Origin: Streptomyces thinghirensis | Lineage (GTDB): Bacteria; Actinomycetota; Actinomycetia; Streptomycetales; Streptomycetaceae | Length of the DNA: 64,000 bases | Assembly: GCA_021502835.1 (NCBI GenBank) | Contig: JAKFGP010000011.1 | Location: 62,001 to 126,000 of the forward strand | Direction of reading: 5' to 3' | Shown here: positions 1 through 9,043 of the stretch, one piece after another | How the letters are laid out: each line of letters opens with the position of its first letter | Numbering within the stretch: position 1 is the first letter of the stretch | Made by a program: the position numbers and the translations under genes | The notes under the pieces: model-generated | The model's database searches: none | Told to the model about the DNA's origin: nothing | What the model saw: only the letters and a program-made list of their open reading frames with translations

Positions 1-350
1 GCTCGCCCGACGAGTTCTCCGGCAAGCTGCTCGCCCCGGCCCACCTCCCGAGGAGCAGTCGCAGCGCCCGGGCCACGTCCCATCCGCCCGCAACATCCCG
101 TGGTCGAAGAACGCCAACGACGACGGCACCTTCAAGTCGGACGAGGAGCTGAAGCAGCTCTACACCGACGAGCAGGTCGACCTGGCCAAGGACACCATCG
201 CCTACTGCCGCATCGGTGAGCGCTCTGGCCCTGACCTGGTTCGTGCTGCACGAGCTGCTGGGCGTGGAGAACGTCAAGAACTACGACGGCTCCTGGACCG
301 AGTACGGCTCCCTCGTCGGCGTGCCGATCGAGCTCGGCGCCAACAAGTAA
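1..350 (+). CDS. Thiosulfate sulfurtransferase (rhodanese), 3' part
   Basis: This is the C-terminal half of a rhodanese-family sulfurtransferase, which moves sulfane sulfur from thiosulfate to an acceptor through a persulfide on cysteine. Reading across at least two frame changes gives [18 protein letters not shown], then the active-site loop region [11 protein letters not shown], then [20 protein letters not shown] and the end VPIELGANK before TAA. The CRIGERS loop and the NYDGSW segment are typical of the catalytic second rhodanese domain. The start lies before the window. The DUF1416 gene follows 33 bp downstream, the usual actinomycete arrangement. Family assignment is firm; the physiological sulfur acceptor cannot be told. 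Confidence 0.85.
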
Positions 351-383
351 GTCCGCCCCTCTCAACCCCTCAGTGAGTACGAC

Positions 384-673
384 ATGTGCGGAGCGAAGGC
401 CGGCGGCCCCGACGCCTCGACGATCAGGCCCGGCGAGACCACGATCCAGGGTCACGTGACCCGCGACGGCGAGCCGGTGACGGGCTACGTCCGTCTGCTG
501 GACTCCACCGGCGAGTTCACGCGCGGAGGTCCCGACCTCCGCGACGGGCCAGTTCCGCTTCTACGCGGCCGAGGGCACCTGGACCGGTACGGGCGCTCGT
601 CCCGGGCGCCAGCGCCGACCGCACGGTCGTCGCCCAGCAGGGCGGACTGGCGGAGGTCGCGATCGCCGTCTGA
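384..673 (+). CDS. DUF1416 family protein
   Basis: Small conserved actinomycete protein of about 96 residues, always found next to the rhodanese gene; its function is not established. The start MCGAKAGGPDASTIRPGETT and the middle TIQGHVTRDGEPVTGYVRLL are in one frame; the end RALVPGASADRTVVAQQGG is in another, with frame changes near 520-600. The repeated pattern of a gly-x-val strand and a turn suggests a beta-sandwich similar to carboxypeptidase regulatory-like domains (inference). The ATG was chosen because MCGAK is the usual start of the family. The frame break is probably a sequence error, since both halves are fully conserved. Confidence 0.8.
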
Positions 674-772
674 CGGCACGCGGCAGCGGCAAGCGACGGC
701 CGAAGGGCCGCACCCCACGGGTTGGACGCCCGGGTGCGGCCCTTCGGCGTGTCCGGACCTACCCTGGGACGT

Positions 773-1040
773 ATGTACGCGCGGCGGCGGCATCGCTACT
801 TCGTGATGATGGGCGTCTGCATCGCCCTGTTCGTCCTGGCCTGGGGCGTCGTCCGCCTCTGGTCGGTCCCCGCGGCCGTCGGCATGTGCGTGGTCGCCAT
901 GGTCATCCCCCCCGCTCGCCGCGATGGTCGCCAACCGCCGCGGCCCCGACGACCGCTGGTGGGACGACCCCTCCGGCGACCCGAAGTCCGACGAGTGGTG
1001 GGACGAACTGGACGGAAAGAAACGCCCGCACTCCCAGTAA
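773..1040 (+). CDS. DUF3099 family small membrane protein
   Basis: About 88 residues. The N-terminus MYARRRHRYFVMMGVCIALF is followed by two closely spaced hydrophobic segments (ALFVLAWGVVRLW and VGMCVVAMVIPPLAAMV), then an acidic tail DDRWWDDPSGDPKSDEWWDE. The positive N-terminus and acidic C-terminus suggest an inner-membrane hairpin with both ends in the cytoplasm (inference). The reading frame changes once near 910. A longer upstream start at 722 is possible but the MYARRR start matches the family. Function unknown. Confidence 0.75.
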
Positions 1041-1133
1041 CGGCGCCTGCGTGTCGCGCCCGGGCCGCGAGTACCGGGGGCGCAGCGTCGGGCCGAATCG
1101 TGATCAACGTCGCCGCAACCCCGGTCGTCGGCT

Positions 1134-2021
1134 GTGGGTCTCCTGGGTGCGCGCATACGGAACGCGCACTTCACGTTCTGTGGGGGGACATCACTGGAAG
1201 AGGAACCAGCGAGACCCGCGGCACCGGCCGTGCCGACGCCATCGGAGGTCCGCACGCCGCCGATCGGCGGCGCGGGTTCGTCCGGGACCGTCGAGGGGGC
1301 GGGACGACGCCCGCGGCGCGGGCGTACGACCCTGCTCATCACTGCCGCCGCCGTGTTGGGCCTGGTCGCCGGTACCTGCACGGGAGTGCTCGTGCAGGCG
1401 GACCGGGAGCCGACGAAGCTGCCGCCGCTGTCGCAGGCCACGCTCGCGCGCAGCGCCGGTAAGGCACCGGAACCGCTGCCCGCCCACCAGGACCGCAGGG
1501 TACGGACCGACGGTGACCTGCGTGAGCTGTTGCTGAAGAAGCCGCAGGGGGCGCGGGAGGCCGAGTGGCTGGAAGAGCGTCGACGGCTGGATGGACCTCG
1601 CCACCTACACCGGAACCTTCGGAAGGCCGGACGAGCAGTTCTCGCAGTACATCCTTGACGAGTTCCGCCGGGCGGCCGTCACCGGCTGGGACGTCGGGAA
1701 CGACTACAGCGTGGAGATCCGCCTGATCCAGTTCCGGCAGGAAGAGGTCATGTCGGCCGACGAGGCCAGCGACAACGGCCGGCACTGGGCCGGATGGGCC
1801 CGGGAGCAGGACACCGATCGATGGGGATTCCCGGCACCGGTGACGGCGAGGCGTTCGTGCACAACCGCCCCGAGGCCGAGCAGGGCTCTGCGCCGTTGTA
1901 CAAGGCCGAGGCGCACGCCTGGCGTGGCGACATCCAGATGGAGGTCTGGGTGACCGGAACGAAGCGGATCAACAAGAAGCTGATCATGGATCTGGCCGAG
2001 CGGCAGATGGGGCGGTTGTGA
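1134..2021 (+). CDS. Anchored exported protein, first gene of a three-gene operon
   Basis: Protein of roughly 290 residues that I do not recognise. A basic, proline-rich N-terminal stretch precedes one membrane segment (TTLLITAAAVLGLVAGTCTG) and a soluble domain containing TYTGTFGRPDEQFSQYILDE and IQMEVWVTGTKRINKKLIMD. The topology suggests a single-pass protein whose C-terminal domain lies outside the membrane. At least two frame changes occur (near 1580 and 1820). The start is uncertain: 1134 is the first ATG in frame. Its TGA overlaps the GTG of the next gene, so the pair is translationally coupled. All three operon members share this layout. Confidence 0.55.
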
Positions 2022-2778
2022 GCGAGAAGCGGGCGGGTCGCGGGCGGTGGGCCGGTGTCGTCGCGGGCGGGCTGCTGGTCGCGACGGTCGTCGGTGCCGT
2101 CGGGTACACGGTCGACACGGTCAAGGACGCTGCCCGGGACGCGGGCGCGCCCGTCTGGGCGTTCCCCGAGGCCGCGGCGGACAGCAAGCAGCCGTCGGCC
2201 GGAGCCACCGGACTGGCCCGGGCCCTCGTGCCGTACCGTCCCGACGGCTGGACGCGTGGGCCCGACCTCGGGGAATTCGGGGCGGACGTCGCGTTGAGCG
2301 GCGCCCAGGCGACCGCTCTGAGCAAGGAGTCGTTGAGCGGCCTGCCCCGATCGCAGCGCAGGGAAGTGGAGAAGGAGATCGAACGCCGGCACATCACGGG
2401 CGTGGCCATGCGCAGTTACGCCAGCACCGGGGGCATCACGACGGCGAACAGATGGGCGCCCTCTCCCTGACCGTGGTGTTGACCCGGATGAAGGACCGGG
2501 CGGCCGTGCGTTCCGGGGCGGCCAACCAGAAAGCGTTCTTCGAAGCCCTGGACGTCTTCCGGGCGGGACCGCGCATCGAGGGCCACAAGGACGCCCGGTG
2601 CTACCGCTTGCCCGCTGACTCGGACGAAGGACTCGACATGATGTTCTGCGCCGCCTATCGAGGCGACGTGCTGGTCTCCGCCACGGGCGAGGGGGTGCGG
2701 CCGTTCGGCGCCAAGAGTGTCGCCGCGCTGCTGACCGAGCAGCTCGACCGCATAGCGGAGCCCGGGGAGGCGGTGTGA
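2018..2778 (+). CDS. Anchored exported protein, second gene of the operon
   Basis: Begins with a GTG inside the stop of the preceding gene. A short basic N-terminus (SEKRAGRGRW) is followed by one hydrophobic segment (AGVVAGGLLVATVVGAVGYT), then an exported domain of about 210 residues ending ALLTEQLDRIAEPGEAV. One frame change lies near 2440. The domain contains YRPDGWTRGPDLGEFGADVA and, later, RCYRLPADSDEG-type sequence around a pair of cysteines (CYRLPADSDEGLDMMFC), which could form a disulfide outside the cell. No family recognised. The TGA overlaps the start of the third gene by four bases. Confidence 0.6.
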
Positions 2779-3666
2779 CCGAGCAGACGGAGCAGACGGA
2801 GCAGGCTGCTCGTCCGGTCCCGCCCGCCCTGCCGCCCATGCCCGACGCTCCGCCCGTCTTCCGGGGACACCGATCCGGCGAGCACGCCCCCGGTGGCGAC
2901 GAAGGACCGCCGCGCGCTGCGCGCCGTGCTGCGCTGGACCGCGGCCGTCGCCGTGTTCGCCGCCGTCGGGTCGGCGACGGCGTACGGCATCACACGGACG
3001 GAGCGGACGGACGTACCCGGGCTGGCGACGCAGTCGGACGGGCGATGGTCCTACCCCGCACTCACCAGGCCGCCGCTGCCGTCCGGCAGCCCCGGTCCGT
3101 TCGCCGAAGCCAACAGGGCAGGTGCCCACTACGCCGATCTGCGCGCCCTCGTGCTGCCGGCGCCCGAGGGAGCGAAGGCCGACAAGGAGTTGCACGGCAC
3201 GGACGGCTGGCTCGCGACGGACGTCTTCCTGAAGGAGTACCGGGACACCGCGGAACACGACGAACTGCGGCAGAAACTCGTCGACCACGGGCTGCGCCAC
3301 ATCGCCGCTCGCGGTTGGACCACCGATGACGGCACCCGCACCCGTGTCTACCTTCTCCAGTTCGATACCGCGGCCGTTGTGGACGAGTTGCGCAGCCGTC
3401 ATCTCACGTCGTACAGCGGCCCTGGTTACGCCGTGCGAGGTGCGGAAGAGACCGTCCCCGACGACGGTTTCCCGAGGGAGGCACAGGTCGACGACCTGTC
3501 GTACTCCCTGTACACCGAACCCGAGCCCTACGGCACCGAACACGTCCGCCAGGCATACCTCGGCGCCGGTGACGTGCTGGCCGTCGTCCTGCAGAGCCGC
3601 AAGGGCGGGGCCGAGGCGGTGCCCTTCCAGCAGACCGTGGCTCTGCAGTCCCTGCTGCTCCGCTGA
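2775..3666 (+). CDS. Anchored exported protein, third gene of the operon
   Basis: Starts at a GTG overlapping the previous stop. The N-terminus has a Glu-Gln run (TEQTEQTEQ), then a proline-rich stretch; after a frame change near 2870 comes ALRAVLRWTAAVAVFAAVGS (membrane segment) and an exported domain of about 230 residues ending TVALQSLLLR. Motifs such as VYLLQFDTAAVVDELRSRHL have no function I can name. It resembles the two preceding proteins in layout rather than obviously in sequence, suggesting three divergent paralogues or partners in one envelope complex (inference). A strong hairpin terminator follows directly. Confidence 0.6.
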
Positions 3667-3676
3667 CGGCCCCAGC

Positions 3677-3712
3677 TGTCCTCGGGGCGCTCATCTGAGC
3701 GCCCCGAGGACA
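3677..3712. terminator. Strong bidirectional hairpin terminator
   Basis: Perfect 17-base inverted repeat with arms TGTCCTCGGGGCGCTCA and its complement separated by two bases, followed by CTTTT. It lies 10 bases after the stop of the three-gene operon and before the end of the convergent DsrE gene, so it can serve both. Confidence 0.85.
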
Positions 3713-3746
3713 CTTTTCCGTTATTGTTCATGCTTTTCAGCATGAG

Positions 3747-4110
3747 TCAGTAGACGAGCGCCTGAGTGTCGTCGGCCAGTGCCTCCTGCACGAAGACCTG
3801 CGCGCCCGCGATCCGTACGCCCTCGATGAGGTCCTTCTCCGTGAGGTCGCGGCGGGCCGCGCTACTGCGTGCACAGGGTCACCCGGCCCCCCGCGAGAAC
3901 CGAGTCGAGCAGGTCGGGCAGCGGCGCGGCGTGCGGCAGCTCGAACTCGGCCGCGCGTCCCGGCACCGCGAACCAGGCGGACTCGCCGGTCAGCCACAGC
4001 GACACGTCGACCCCGCTGGCCACGGCCACCGCAGCCACGGTGAACGCCTGAGAACACCGCTCGGGTGCGTCCGCCCCCGCCGTCACCTTGATCACGAGCT
4101 TCTTCGCCAT
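3747..4110 (-). CDS. DsrE family protein
   Basis: About 120 residues with a frame change near 3862. N-terminus MAKKLVIKVTAGADAPERCS, then VAAVAVASGVDVSLWLTGES, then a tail reading KDLIEGVRIAGAQVFVQEAL and ending DDTQALVY. This is the DsrE/DsrF-like Rossmann-type fold used in sulfur relay and peroxiredoxin-like proteins. The cysteine in ...GGRVTLCTQ sits where many family members carry a functional cysteine. It converges on the operon at 1-3.7 kb; the nearby rhodanese is a possible partner in sulfur handling (inference only). Confidence 0.75.
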
Positions 4111-4137
4111 GCCGGAAGCGTAGCCGCGGGGGCGGCG

Positions 4138-4340
4138 TCAGACCGCGAAGGTGATCGTCGCCAGCAGCGTCGCGACGCAGAGGACGGTGAGCAGGCCGCT
4201 GGCGGTGGCGCTGTCCAGCCCGAGGTCGCCCCCAACCTCCCCTCCCTCGTCCCCCGTCCGCGACAGCAAGGACCCCTTCCGCTGAGCGCCCTCCTCTTCA
4301 CCGCGCCCGCGTGGGACGCCTTCGTGGGCGGAGTCCGACG
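4138..4340 (-). CDS. Possible small membrane protein (C-terminal part clear)
   Basis: Reading the minus strand back from a TGA gives GLDSATASGLLTVLCVATLL then ATITFAV before the stop, a single hydrophobic segment at the extreme C-terminus preceded by a polar acidic stretch (RTGDEGGEVGGD). This fits a tail-anchored small protein. No convincing start codon is visible in this frame, probably because of an indel, so the 5' end given is a guess. It lies just upstream of the DsrE gene on the same strand. Function unknown. Confidence 0.3.
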
Positions 4341-4409
4341 GGAAGCGGCCGGAGGGGCCGCGAAGCTGGGGGCGGCCCTGTCGTATGCCCCCCGCTCAAG
4401 GAGCACCCC

Positions 4410-4508
4410 GTGGAGATCTTCTTCGAAGCCCTGCTGGTCCTGGTCTGCGTCGGCGTCCTCGCCTTCGCCGGTCTGACCGTGAAGAAGCTGTACCAGGGCC
4501 AGCGCTGA
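4410..4508 (+). CDS. 32-residue conserved membrane peptide
   Basis: Starts at GTG 4410 with AAGGAG centred about 9 bases upstream. The product (V/M)EIFFEALLVLVCVGVLAF followed by AGLTVKKLYQGQR is one transmembrane helix with a basic, Gln-containing end. I recall almost identical 32-residue proteins in other Streptomyces at this locus. The nitrobindin-like gene begins 25 bases downstream, so the two are probably co-transcribed. Role unknown. Confidence 0.7.
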   Translation: MEIFFEALLVLVCVGVLAFAGLTVKKLYQGQR

Positions 4509-4533
4509 TCACCGACGCCAGGAAGTACCGCTC

Positions 4534-5110
4534 ATGATCGAGATCCCGTCCGACCTCCACAAGGACCTCGTCCCCCTCGCCTTCCTGCTGGGCGACTGGG
4601 CGGGCGCGGGCGTGCACGACTTCCCCGGGCGCCGAGAAGTGCAACTTCGGCCAGGAGGTCTCCTTCAGCCACGACGGCCGGGACTTCCTGGAGTACCGGT
4701 CCCACACCTGGGTCCTCGACCAGGACGGGAACAAGGTCAGCCCGCTTGAGTCCGAGTACGGCTTCTGGCGCATCGACGCGAACCGCAGGGTCGAGGTCAC
4801 GATGACCCGCGACGACGGCGTCATCGAGATCTGGTACGGCGAACTGGCCGACCAGAAGCCCCAGATCGACCTGGTCACGGATGCGGTGGCCCGCACCGCG
4901 GCCTCGCGGCCCTACACCGGCGGCAAGCGGCTGTACGGCTACGTCAAGAGCGACCTGATGTGGGTGGGCGAGAAGCAGACCCCCGAGGTCGAGCTGCGTC
5001 CCTACATGTCGGCGCACCTGAAGAAGGTCGTCACCCCGGAGGACGTCGAGCGCTGGGCCAAGGCCCTGCCCGATGACATGCCCGACGACGGGATCGCCTT
5101 CTTCAAGTAG
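4534..5110 (+). CDS. Nitrobindin-like heme-binding beta-barrel protein
   Basis: About 191 residues of the FABP-like/nitrobindin family, a ten-stranded beta-barrel that in characterised members binds heme and reacts with nitric oxide or peroxynitrite. The signature LLGDWAGAGVHDFPG is the family's G-x-W-x-G-x-G entry near the N-terminus; later come VSFSHDGRDFLEYRSHTW and the C-terminal LKKVVTPEDVERWAKALPDD. One or two frame changes lie near 4630. It sits directly before nur, 31 bases away. Because nur is a metal regulator, co-location with a metalloprotein is noteworthy but does not prove co-regulation. Confidence 0.8.
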
Positions 5111-5129
5111 GCCCCCGCCCAAGAGGTCC

Positions 5130-5135
5130 TAGACT
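5130..5135 (+). promoter_or_regulatory. Candidate -10 of nur (leaderless start)
   Basis: TAGACT lies 6 bases before the first GTG of nur, a spacing that would place the transcription start at or next to the start codon, as in many leaderless Streptomyces mRNAs. No good -35 box is visible, so this is tentative. Confidence 0.3.
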
Positions 5136-5141
5136 CGTGGG

Positions 5142-5579
5142 GTGGTGAGCACCGACTGGAAGAGCGATCTCAGGCAGCGCGGCTACCGGCTGACCCCGCA
5201 GCGGCAGCTGGTCCTCGAAGCCGTGGACACCCTCGAGCACGCGACCCCCGACGACATCCTCGGTGAAGTGAGGAAGACGGCGTCGGGGGTCAACATTTCC
5301 ACCGTCTACCGCACGCTGGAGCTCCTGGAGGAGCTGGGGCTGGTCAGCCACGCCCACCTCGGGCACGGTGCGCCCACCTACCACCTGGCCGACCGGCACC
5401 ACCACATCCACCTGGTCTGCCGGGACTGCACCAACGTGATCGAGGCCGATCTGTCGGTGGCCGCCGAGTTCACCGCCAAGCTGCGGGAGCAGTTCGGCTT
5501 CGACACCGACCTGAAGCACTTCGCGATCTTCGGCCGGTGCAAGGACTGTGCCCTGAAGGGTTCAACTACCGAGTCGTAG
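5142..5579 (+). CDS. nur: Nur, nickel-responsive Fur-family repressor
   Basis: An intact 145-residue Fur-family regulator that matches, as I remember it, S. coelicolor Nur nearly residue for residue. Nur binds nickel and represses nickel uptake genes and the iron superoxide dismutase gene. The N-terminal winged helix contains RQRGYRLTPQRQLVLEAVDT and NISTVYRTLELLEELGLV. The residues reported for the nickel site (His70, His72, His126) and for the second metal site (His33, His86, His88, His90) all fall at exactly these positions here. Two CxxC pairs (93/96 and 133/136) are present. GTG codons at 5142 and 5145 are both possible starts; the first gives the usual MVSTDWK N-terminus. Confidence 0.92.
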   Translation: MVSTDWKSDLRQRGYRLTPQRQLVLEAVDTLEHATPDDILGEVRKTASGVNISTVYRTLELLEELGLVSHAHLGHGAPTYHLADRHHHIHLVCRDCTNVIEADLSVAAEFTAKLREQFGFDTDLKHFAIFGRCKDCALKGSTTES

Positions 5580-5588
5580 GCTGGAGCC

Positions 5589-6560
5589 ATGAAGAGCCCC
5601 CTGCTGTCCCTGCCCGGCGCCGTCCCAGCCGAGGGCGTGGACGAAGGCGTCGCCGCCCACTACGGCGACCTGTTCCGTGAGCAGCGTGCCCTCGCCGACG
5701 GCACCGGCTTCGTCGACCTCTCCCACCGCGGTGTCGTCGCCGTCACCGGCGACGACCGGCTGAGCTGGCTGCACCTGCTGCTCACGCAGCACGTCAGCGA
5801 CCTGCCGACCGGCGAGGCCACCGAGGCGCTGATCCTCTCCGCGAACGGCCACATCGAACACGCCCTGTACCTCGTCGACGACGGCACGACCGTCTGGGCC
5901 CACGTGGAGCCCGGCAGCCAGGGAGGCGCTGATCGCCTACCTGGAGTCGATGAAGTTCTTCTACCGGGTCGAGGTCGCCGACCGCACCGCCGACACCGCG
6001 GTCGTGCACCTGCCGGCCGGCTCGATCACCGAGGTCCCCGAGGGCGTCGCCGTCCGGCAGACGCCGTGCGGCCGTGACCTCTTCCTGCCGCGCGAGGAGC
6101 TGGAGGCGTTCGCCGACCGGGCTGGTCCGCCGGCCGGGGATCCTCGCGCACGAGGCGCTGCGCGTCGAGCAGCACCGTCCCCCGCCTCGGCTTCGAGACC
6201 GACCACCGGACCATCCCGCACGAGCTGGGCTGGATCGGGACGGCGGTCCATCTCCAGAAGGGCTGCTACCGGGGCCAGGAGACCGTCGCCCGCGTCCACA
6301 ACCTCGGCAAGCCGCCGCGCCGCCTGGTCTTCCCTGCACCTGGACGGCAGCGAGGTCCACCTGCCGCCGAACGGGGGCCGAGGGTGCGCCTCGCCGACGA
6401 CGGCCCCGAGGGCCGGAAGATCGGCTTCGTCACCACGTCCGTACGCCACCACGAGCTGGGTCCGGTCGCCCTCGCCCTGGTGAAGCGGAACGTGCCGGTG
6501 GACGCCCGCCTGATGGCGGAGGAGACGGCGGCGGCCCAGGAGACGGTCGTAGAGCCCTGA
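5589..6560 (+). CDS. YgfZ/CAF17-type folate-binding iron-sulfur maturation protein
   Basis: About 320 residues of the GcvT-related YgfZ family, which uses tetrahydrofolate to help assemble or repair [4Fe-4S] proteins. The hallmark cysteine motif KGCYRGQE is present in LQKGCYRGQETVARVHNLGK. N-terminus MKSPLLSLPGAVPAEGVDEG, then LSWLHLLLTQHVSDLPTGEA; C-terminus reads LMAEETAAAQETVVEP. There are several frame changes (about 5925, 6120, 6330, 6380), yet each segment is conserved. It begins 9 bases after nur and may be in the same transcript. Confidence 0.82.
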
Positions 6561-6591
6561 GAGCGCGCGGCCCCGGGAGGAGCCCGGGGCC

Positions 6592-7019
6592 TCAGACCTC
6601 GACGATCACCGTGAACGGGCCGTCGTTCGTCAGCGACACCCGCATCTGTGCGCCGAAGCGGCCCGTCGCCACGGTCGCGCCCAGCGCGCGCGCAGTCGCG
6701 CGACGACCTCGTCGACGAGCGGCTCGGCCACGTCGCCGGGCGCGGCGGCGTTCCAGGTGGGGCGGCGGCCCTTGCGGGCGTCGCCGTAAAGAGTGAACTG
6801 GCTGATCACCAGCAGCGGTGCGTCGATGTCGCTGCACGACTTCTCGTCGTGCAGGATCCGCACCGACCAGAGTTTGCGGGCCAGTTGCGCCGCCTTCTCC
6901 TCGGTGTCGTCGTGGGTGACGCCGACCAGGACGCACAGGCCCTCGCCGTCGATCGCTCCCACGGTCTCGCCGTTCACGACGACGTTCGCGCCGTCCACCC
7001 GCTGTACCACTGCACGCAT
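6592..7019 (-). CDS. dtd: D-aminoacyl-tRNA deacylase
   Basis: About 141 residues. Dtd hydrolyses D-amino acids (and glycine) mischarged on tRNA. The cross-subunit active-site motifs are visible: [17 protein letters not shown] in the middle, and the C-terminal [14 protein letters not shown], the counterpart of the conserved NxGPxT motif. Start [20 protein letters not shown] is the usual one. One frame change lies near 6690. The gene converges on the YgfZ-type gene, with their stops 31 bases apart. Confidence 0.9.
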
Positions 7020-7202
7020 CCCGTCATGATGCCGTGCGCCCCTAGGGTGTGGGCACACGGGCCCGTACCGGGGTTTTTTCTGCTCCCTAACCCCCATCTG
7101 GGGCCGATCGGGGCCGATCGTGGGCACTCGGTCACATAGCGGCCACTTGGGGTGGCACGATGCTCTCCAGAGGCCGGTCGAGGGGACGGACGGTAGAGGC
7201 AC

Positions 7203-7823
7203 ATGAGCACACCGAGTACGGGGCAGCCGCTTGGGACTGTCGCGTTGACATATCCGGGTGGCCTGGAGGCGCCCCCGGCCGCCCGTGCAGCGCACGGACA
7301 GCCCGGGCTGCCCGCGGATCCTCCGGGGCACGACCTGATCGCGTTGAGCCTGCCGGGCTGCGCACGCTGCAGCCGGGACGCGCAGCGCGAGGAGGCCGAC
7401 CTGGAGCTACGTACGGCGGCTGCTGCAGGGCCGTATCGACATTCTGCGTGCGGAGCTGCGCGCCGCCGCCCGGCGTCCGTGGTGACCACCGGCGGCGAAG
7501 GGGTCCGTGGTCGAGCGGCTGTCGGAGATCCTGACCGACGCGCCGGCCCGGCAGCGTTCCTCCGCGCGGCATGTGACGCTCGGCACGCCGCGGAGCGAGG
7601 AGTGCCGGCGGCTGGCCGCGGAGATGCTCGGCGAGGTCGAGCTGTCCGACCTGACGGCCCGCACCGACGTCGAGCTGACCGCCGGAATGGGCCGGCTCGT
7701 GCGCTACGAACAGCAGGTCTCCCGTCGGCGGCAGCGGCTGCAGCGTACGGCCGACGACTGCAGCGCGGAGATCGCACGCCGGTACCGTGAGGGGAAGCAC
7801 AAGTCGACGACCTGCTCGTGTGA
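7203..7823 (+). CDS. rsiG: RsiG, c-di-GMP-dependent anti-sigma factor for WhiG
   Basis: About 200 residues with frame changes near 7408, 7440-7510 and 7795. RsiG holds the sporulation sigma factor WhiG inactive when bound to cyclic di-GMP. The described ligand motif E(x3)S(x2)R(x3)Q(x3)D occurs twice in an antiparallel hairpin. The second copy is plain: [16 protein letters not shown] near 7706-7760. The first appears as [16 protein letters not shown] near 7390-7435 if one G is removed from CTGGAGC. The rest of the helix continues ILRAEL. End is inferred as AQVDDLLV followed by TGA. A hairpin terminator follows at once. Confidence 0.85.
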
Positions 7824-7826
7824 CAC

Positions 7827-7851
7827 GAGGGCGGCTTCCGGAGCCGCCCTC
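7827..7851 (+). terminator. Hairpin terminator after rsiG
   Basis: Arms GAGGGCGGCT and AGCCGCCCTC (10 perfect pairs) with a 5-base loop, starting 4 bases after the rsiG stop. Confidence 0.75.
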
Positions 7852-7913
7852 CTGTGCCCGGCGATCCCGGGCCGTCACCGCAGGCAGGCCGTCCGTCCGG
7901 AAGGCCACCGCCG

Positions 7914-8928
7914 ATGTCCGCGTCGCAACCGCTCCCTCCCCCGACGGCGCAGCCGTGCCCCGCCCGCGCCACGTCCGTCCTCTCCGGTCCTACCGCCCGT
8001 CCTCGCCGAGGTCGTCCGGTCCGAGTTTCGTCGAGGGGCGGCACCGGGGCAGCCTGGTCGTACTGGGCGCCGACGGTGCCGTGGAGCTGGCGCTGGGGGA
8101 GGTGACGGCGCCGGTCTTCCCGCGCTCCTCGAACAAGCCGATGCAGGCGGCGGGCGTCCTGCGGGCGGGCCTGGACCTCGCGGGGGAGCGGCTGGCGCTG
8201 GCCGCCGCGAGCCATTCCGGGGAGCCCCTTCCACCGCGGCCTGGTCCGCAGGATGCTGGACGAGTACGGCCTGGACCCGGACCTGCTCCAGTGCCCGCCC
8301 GACCTGCCCCTGGACGCGGAGGAGCGGGAGACGTACCTGGCCTCGGGTGCGGCCCCCGACCGGATCACTATGAACTGCTCCGGCAAGCACACCGCGATGC
8401 TGGCCGTCTGCGCGCGGCGGGGCTGGCCGCTGGAGTCGTACCGACCCCGAGCACCCGCTCCAGCGCATCATCCACAGGGTTGTGGAGGACGCGGCGGGCG
8501 AGCCGGTCGCCGCCGTCGGCACGGACGGGTGCGGGGCGCCGCTGATGGCGATCAGCCTGGTCGGGCTGGCCCGCGCCTTCCGCTCCTTCGCCGGTGCCGA
8601 GCCGGGGTCGGCGGAGCGCCGGGTGGCCGACGCGATGCGCGCGCACCCCGAGTACGTCGCCGGCACCCGCCGCGCCGACACCTGGCTGATGCGCGAGGTG
8701 CCCGGCACGCTCTCCAAGATGGGCGCGGAGGCCGTCCAGGCGGTGGCCCCTGCCGGACGGCCGCGCCCTGGCCTTCAAGGTCGAGGACGGCGCGACGCGG
8801 GCCCTGGGCCCGGTCCTGGCCCGCGCGCTGACGCTGCTGGGCGTGGAGGGGCCGGTGGTCGACCGCATCGGCCGTGCGCCCCTGCTGGGCGGCGGACACG
8901 AGGTGGGGAGGTCCGGGCGGCCTTCTGA
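7914..8928 (+). CDS. Asparaginase II family protein
   Basis: About 335 residues of the thermolabile/type II-like asparaginase family common in actinomycetes, expected to hydrolyse L-asparagine to aspartate and ammonia. Conserved segments, spread over three frames: [20 protein letters not shown], then [60 protein letters not shown] and [20 protein letters not shown], all diagnostic for PF06089. The start [10 protein letters not shown] is the first ATG in frame; the N-terminal 30 residues are poorly conserved and frame-shifted. Cytoplasmic, no signal peptide seen. Confidence 0.82.
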
Positions 8929-9043
8929 GGGCGGGGCGGGTCTCGGAGAGCGGGGGCTCTCGGAAAGCGGGCGCACTTCGGGACGCCGCCGGGCCGGGCA
9001 AATCCGCGCGACGCCGGTGTGGTCGCCGACCTACCGTGAGCGT

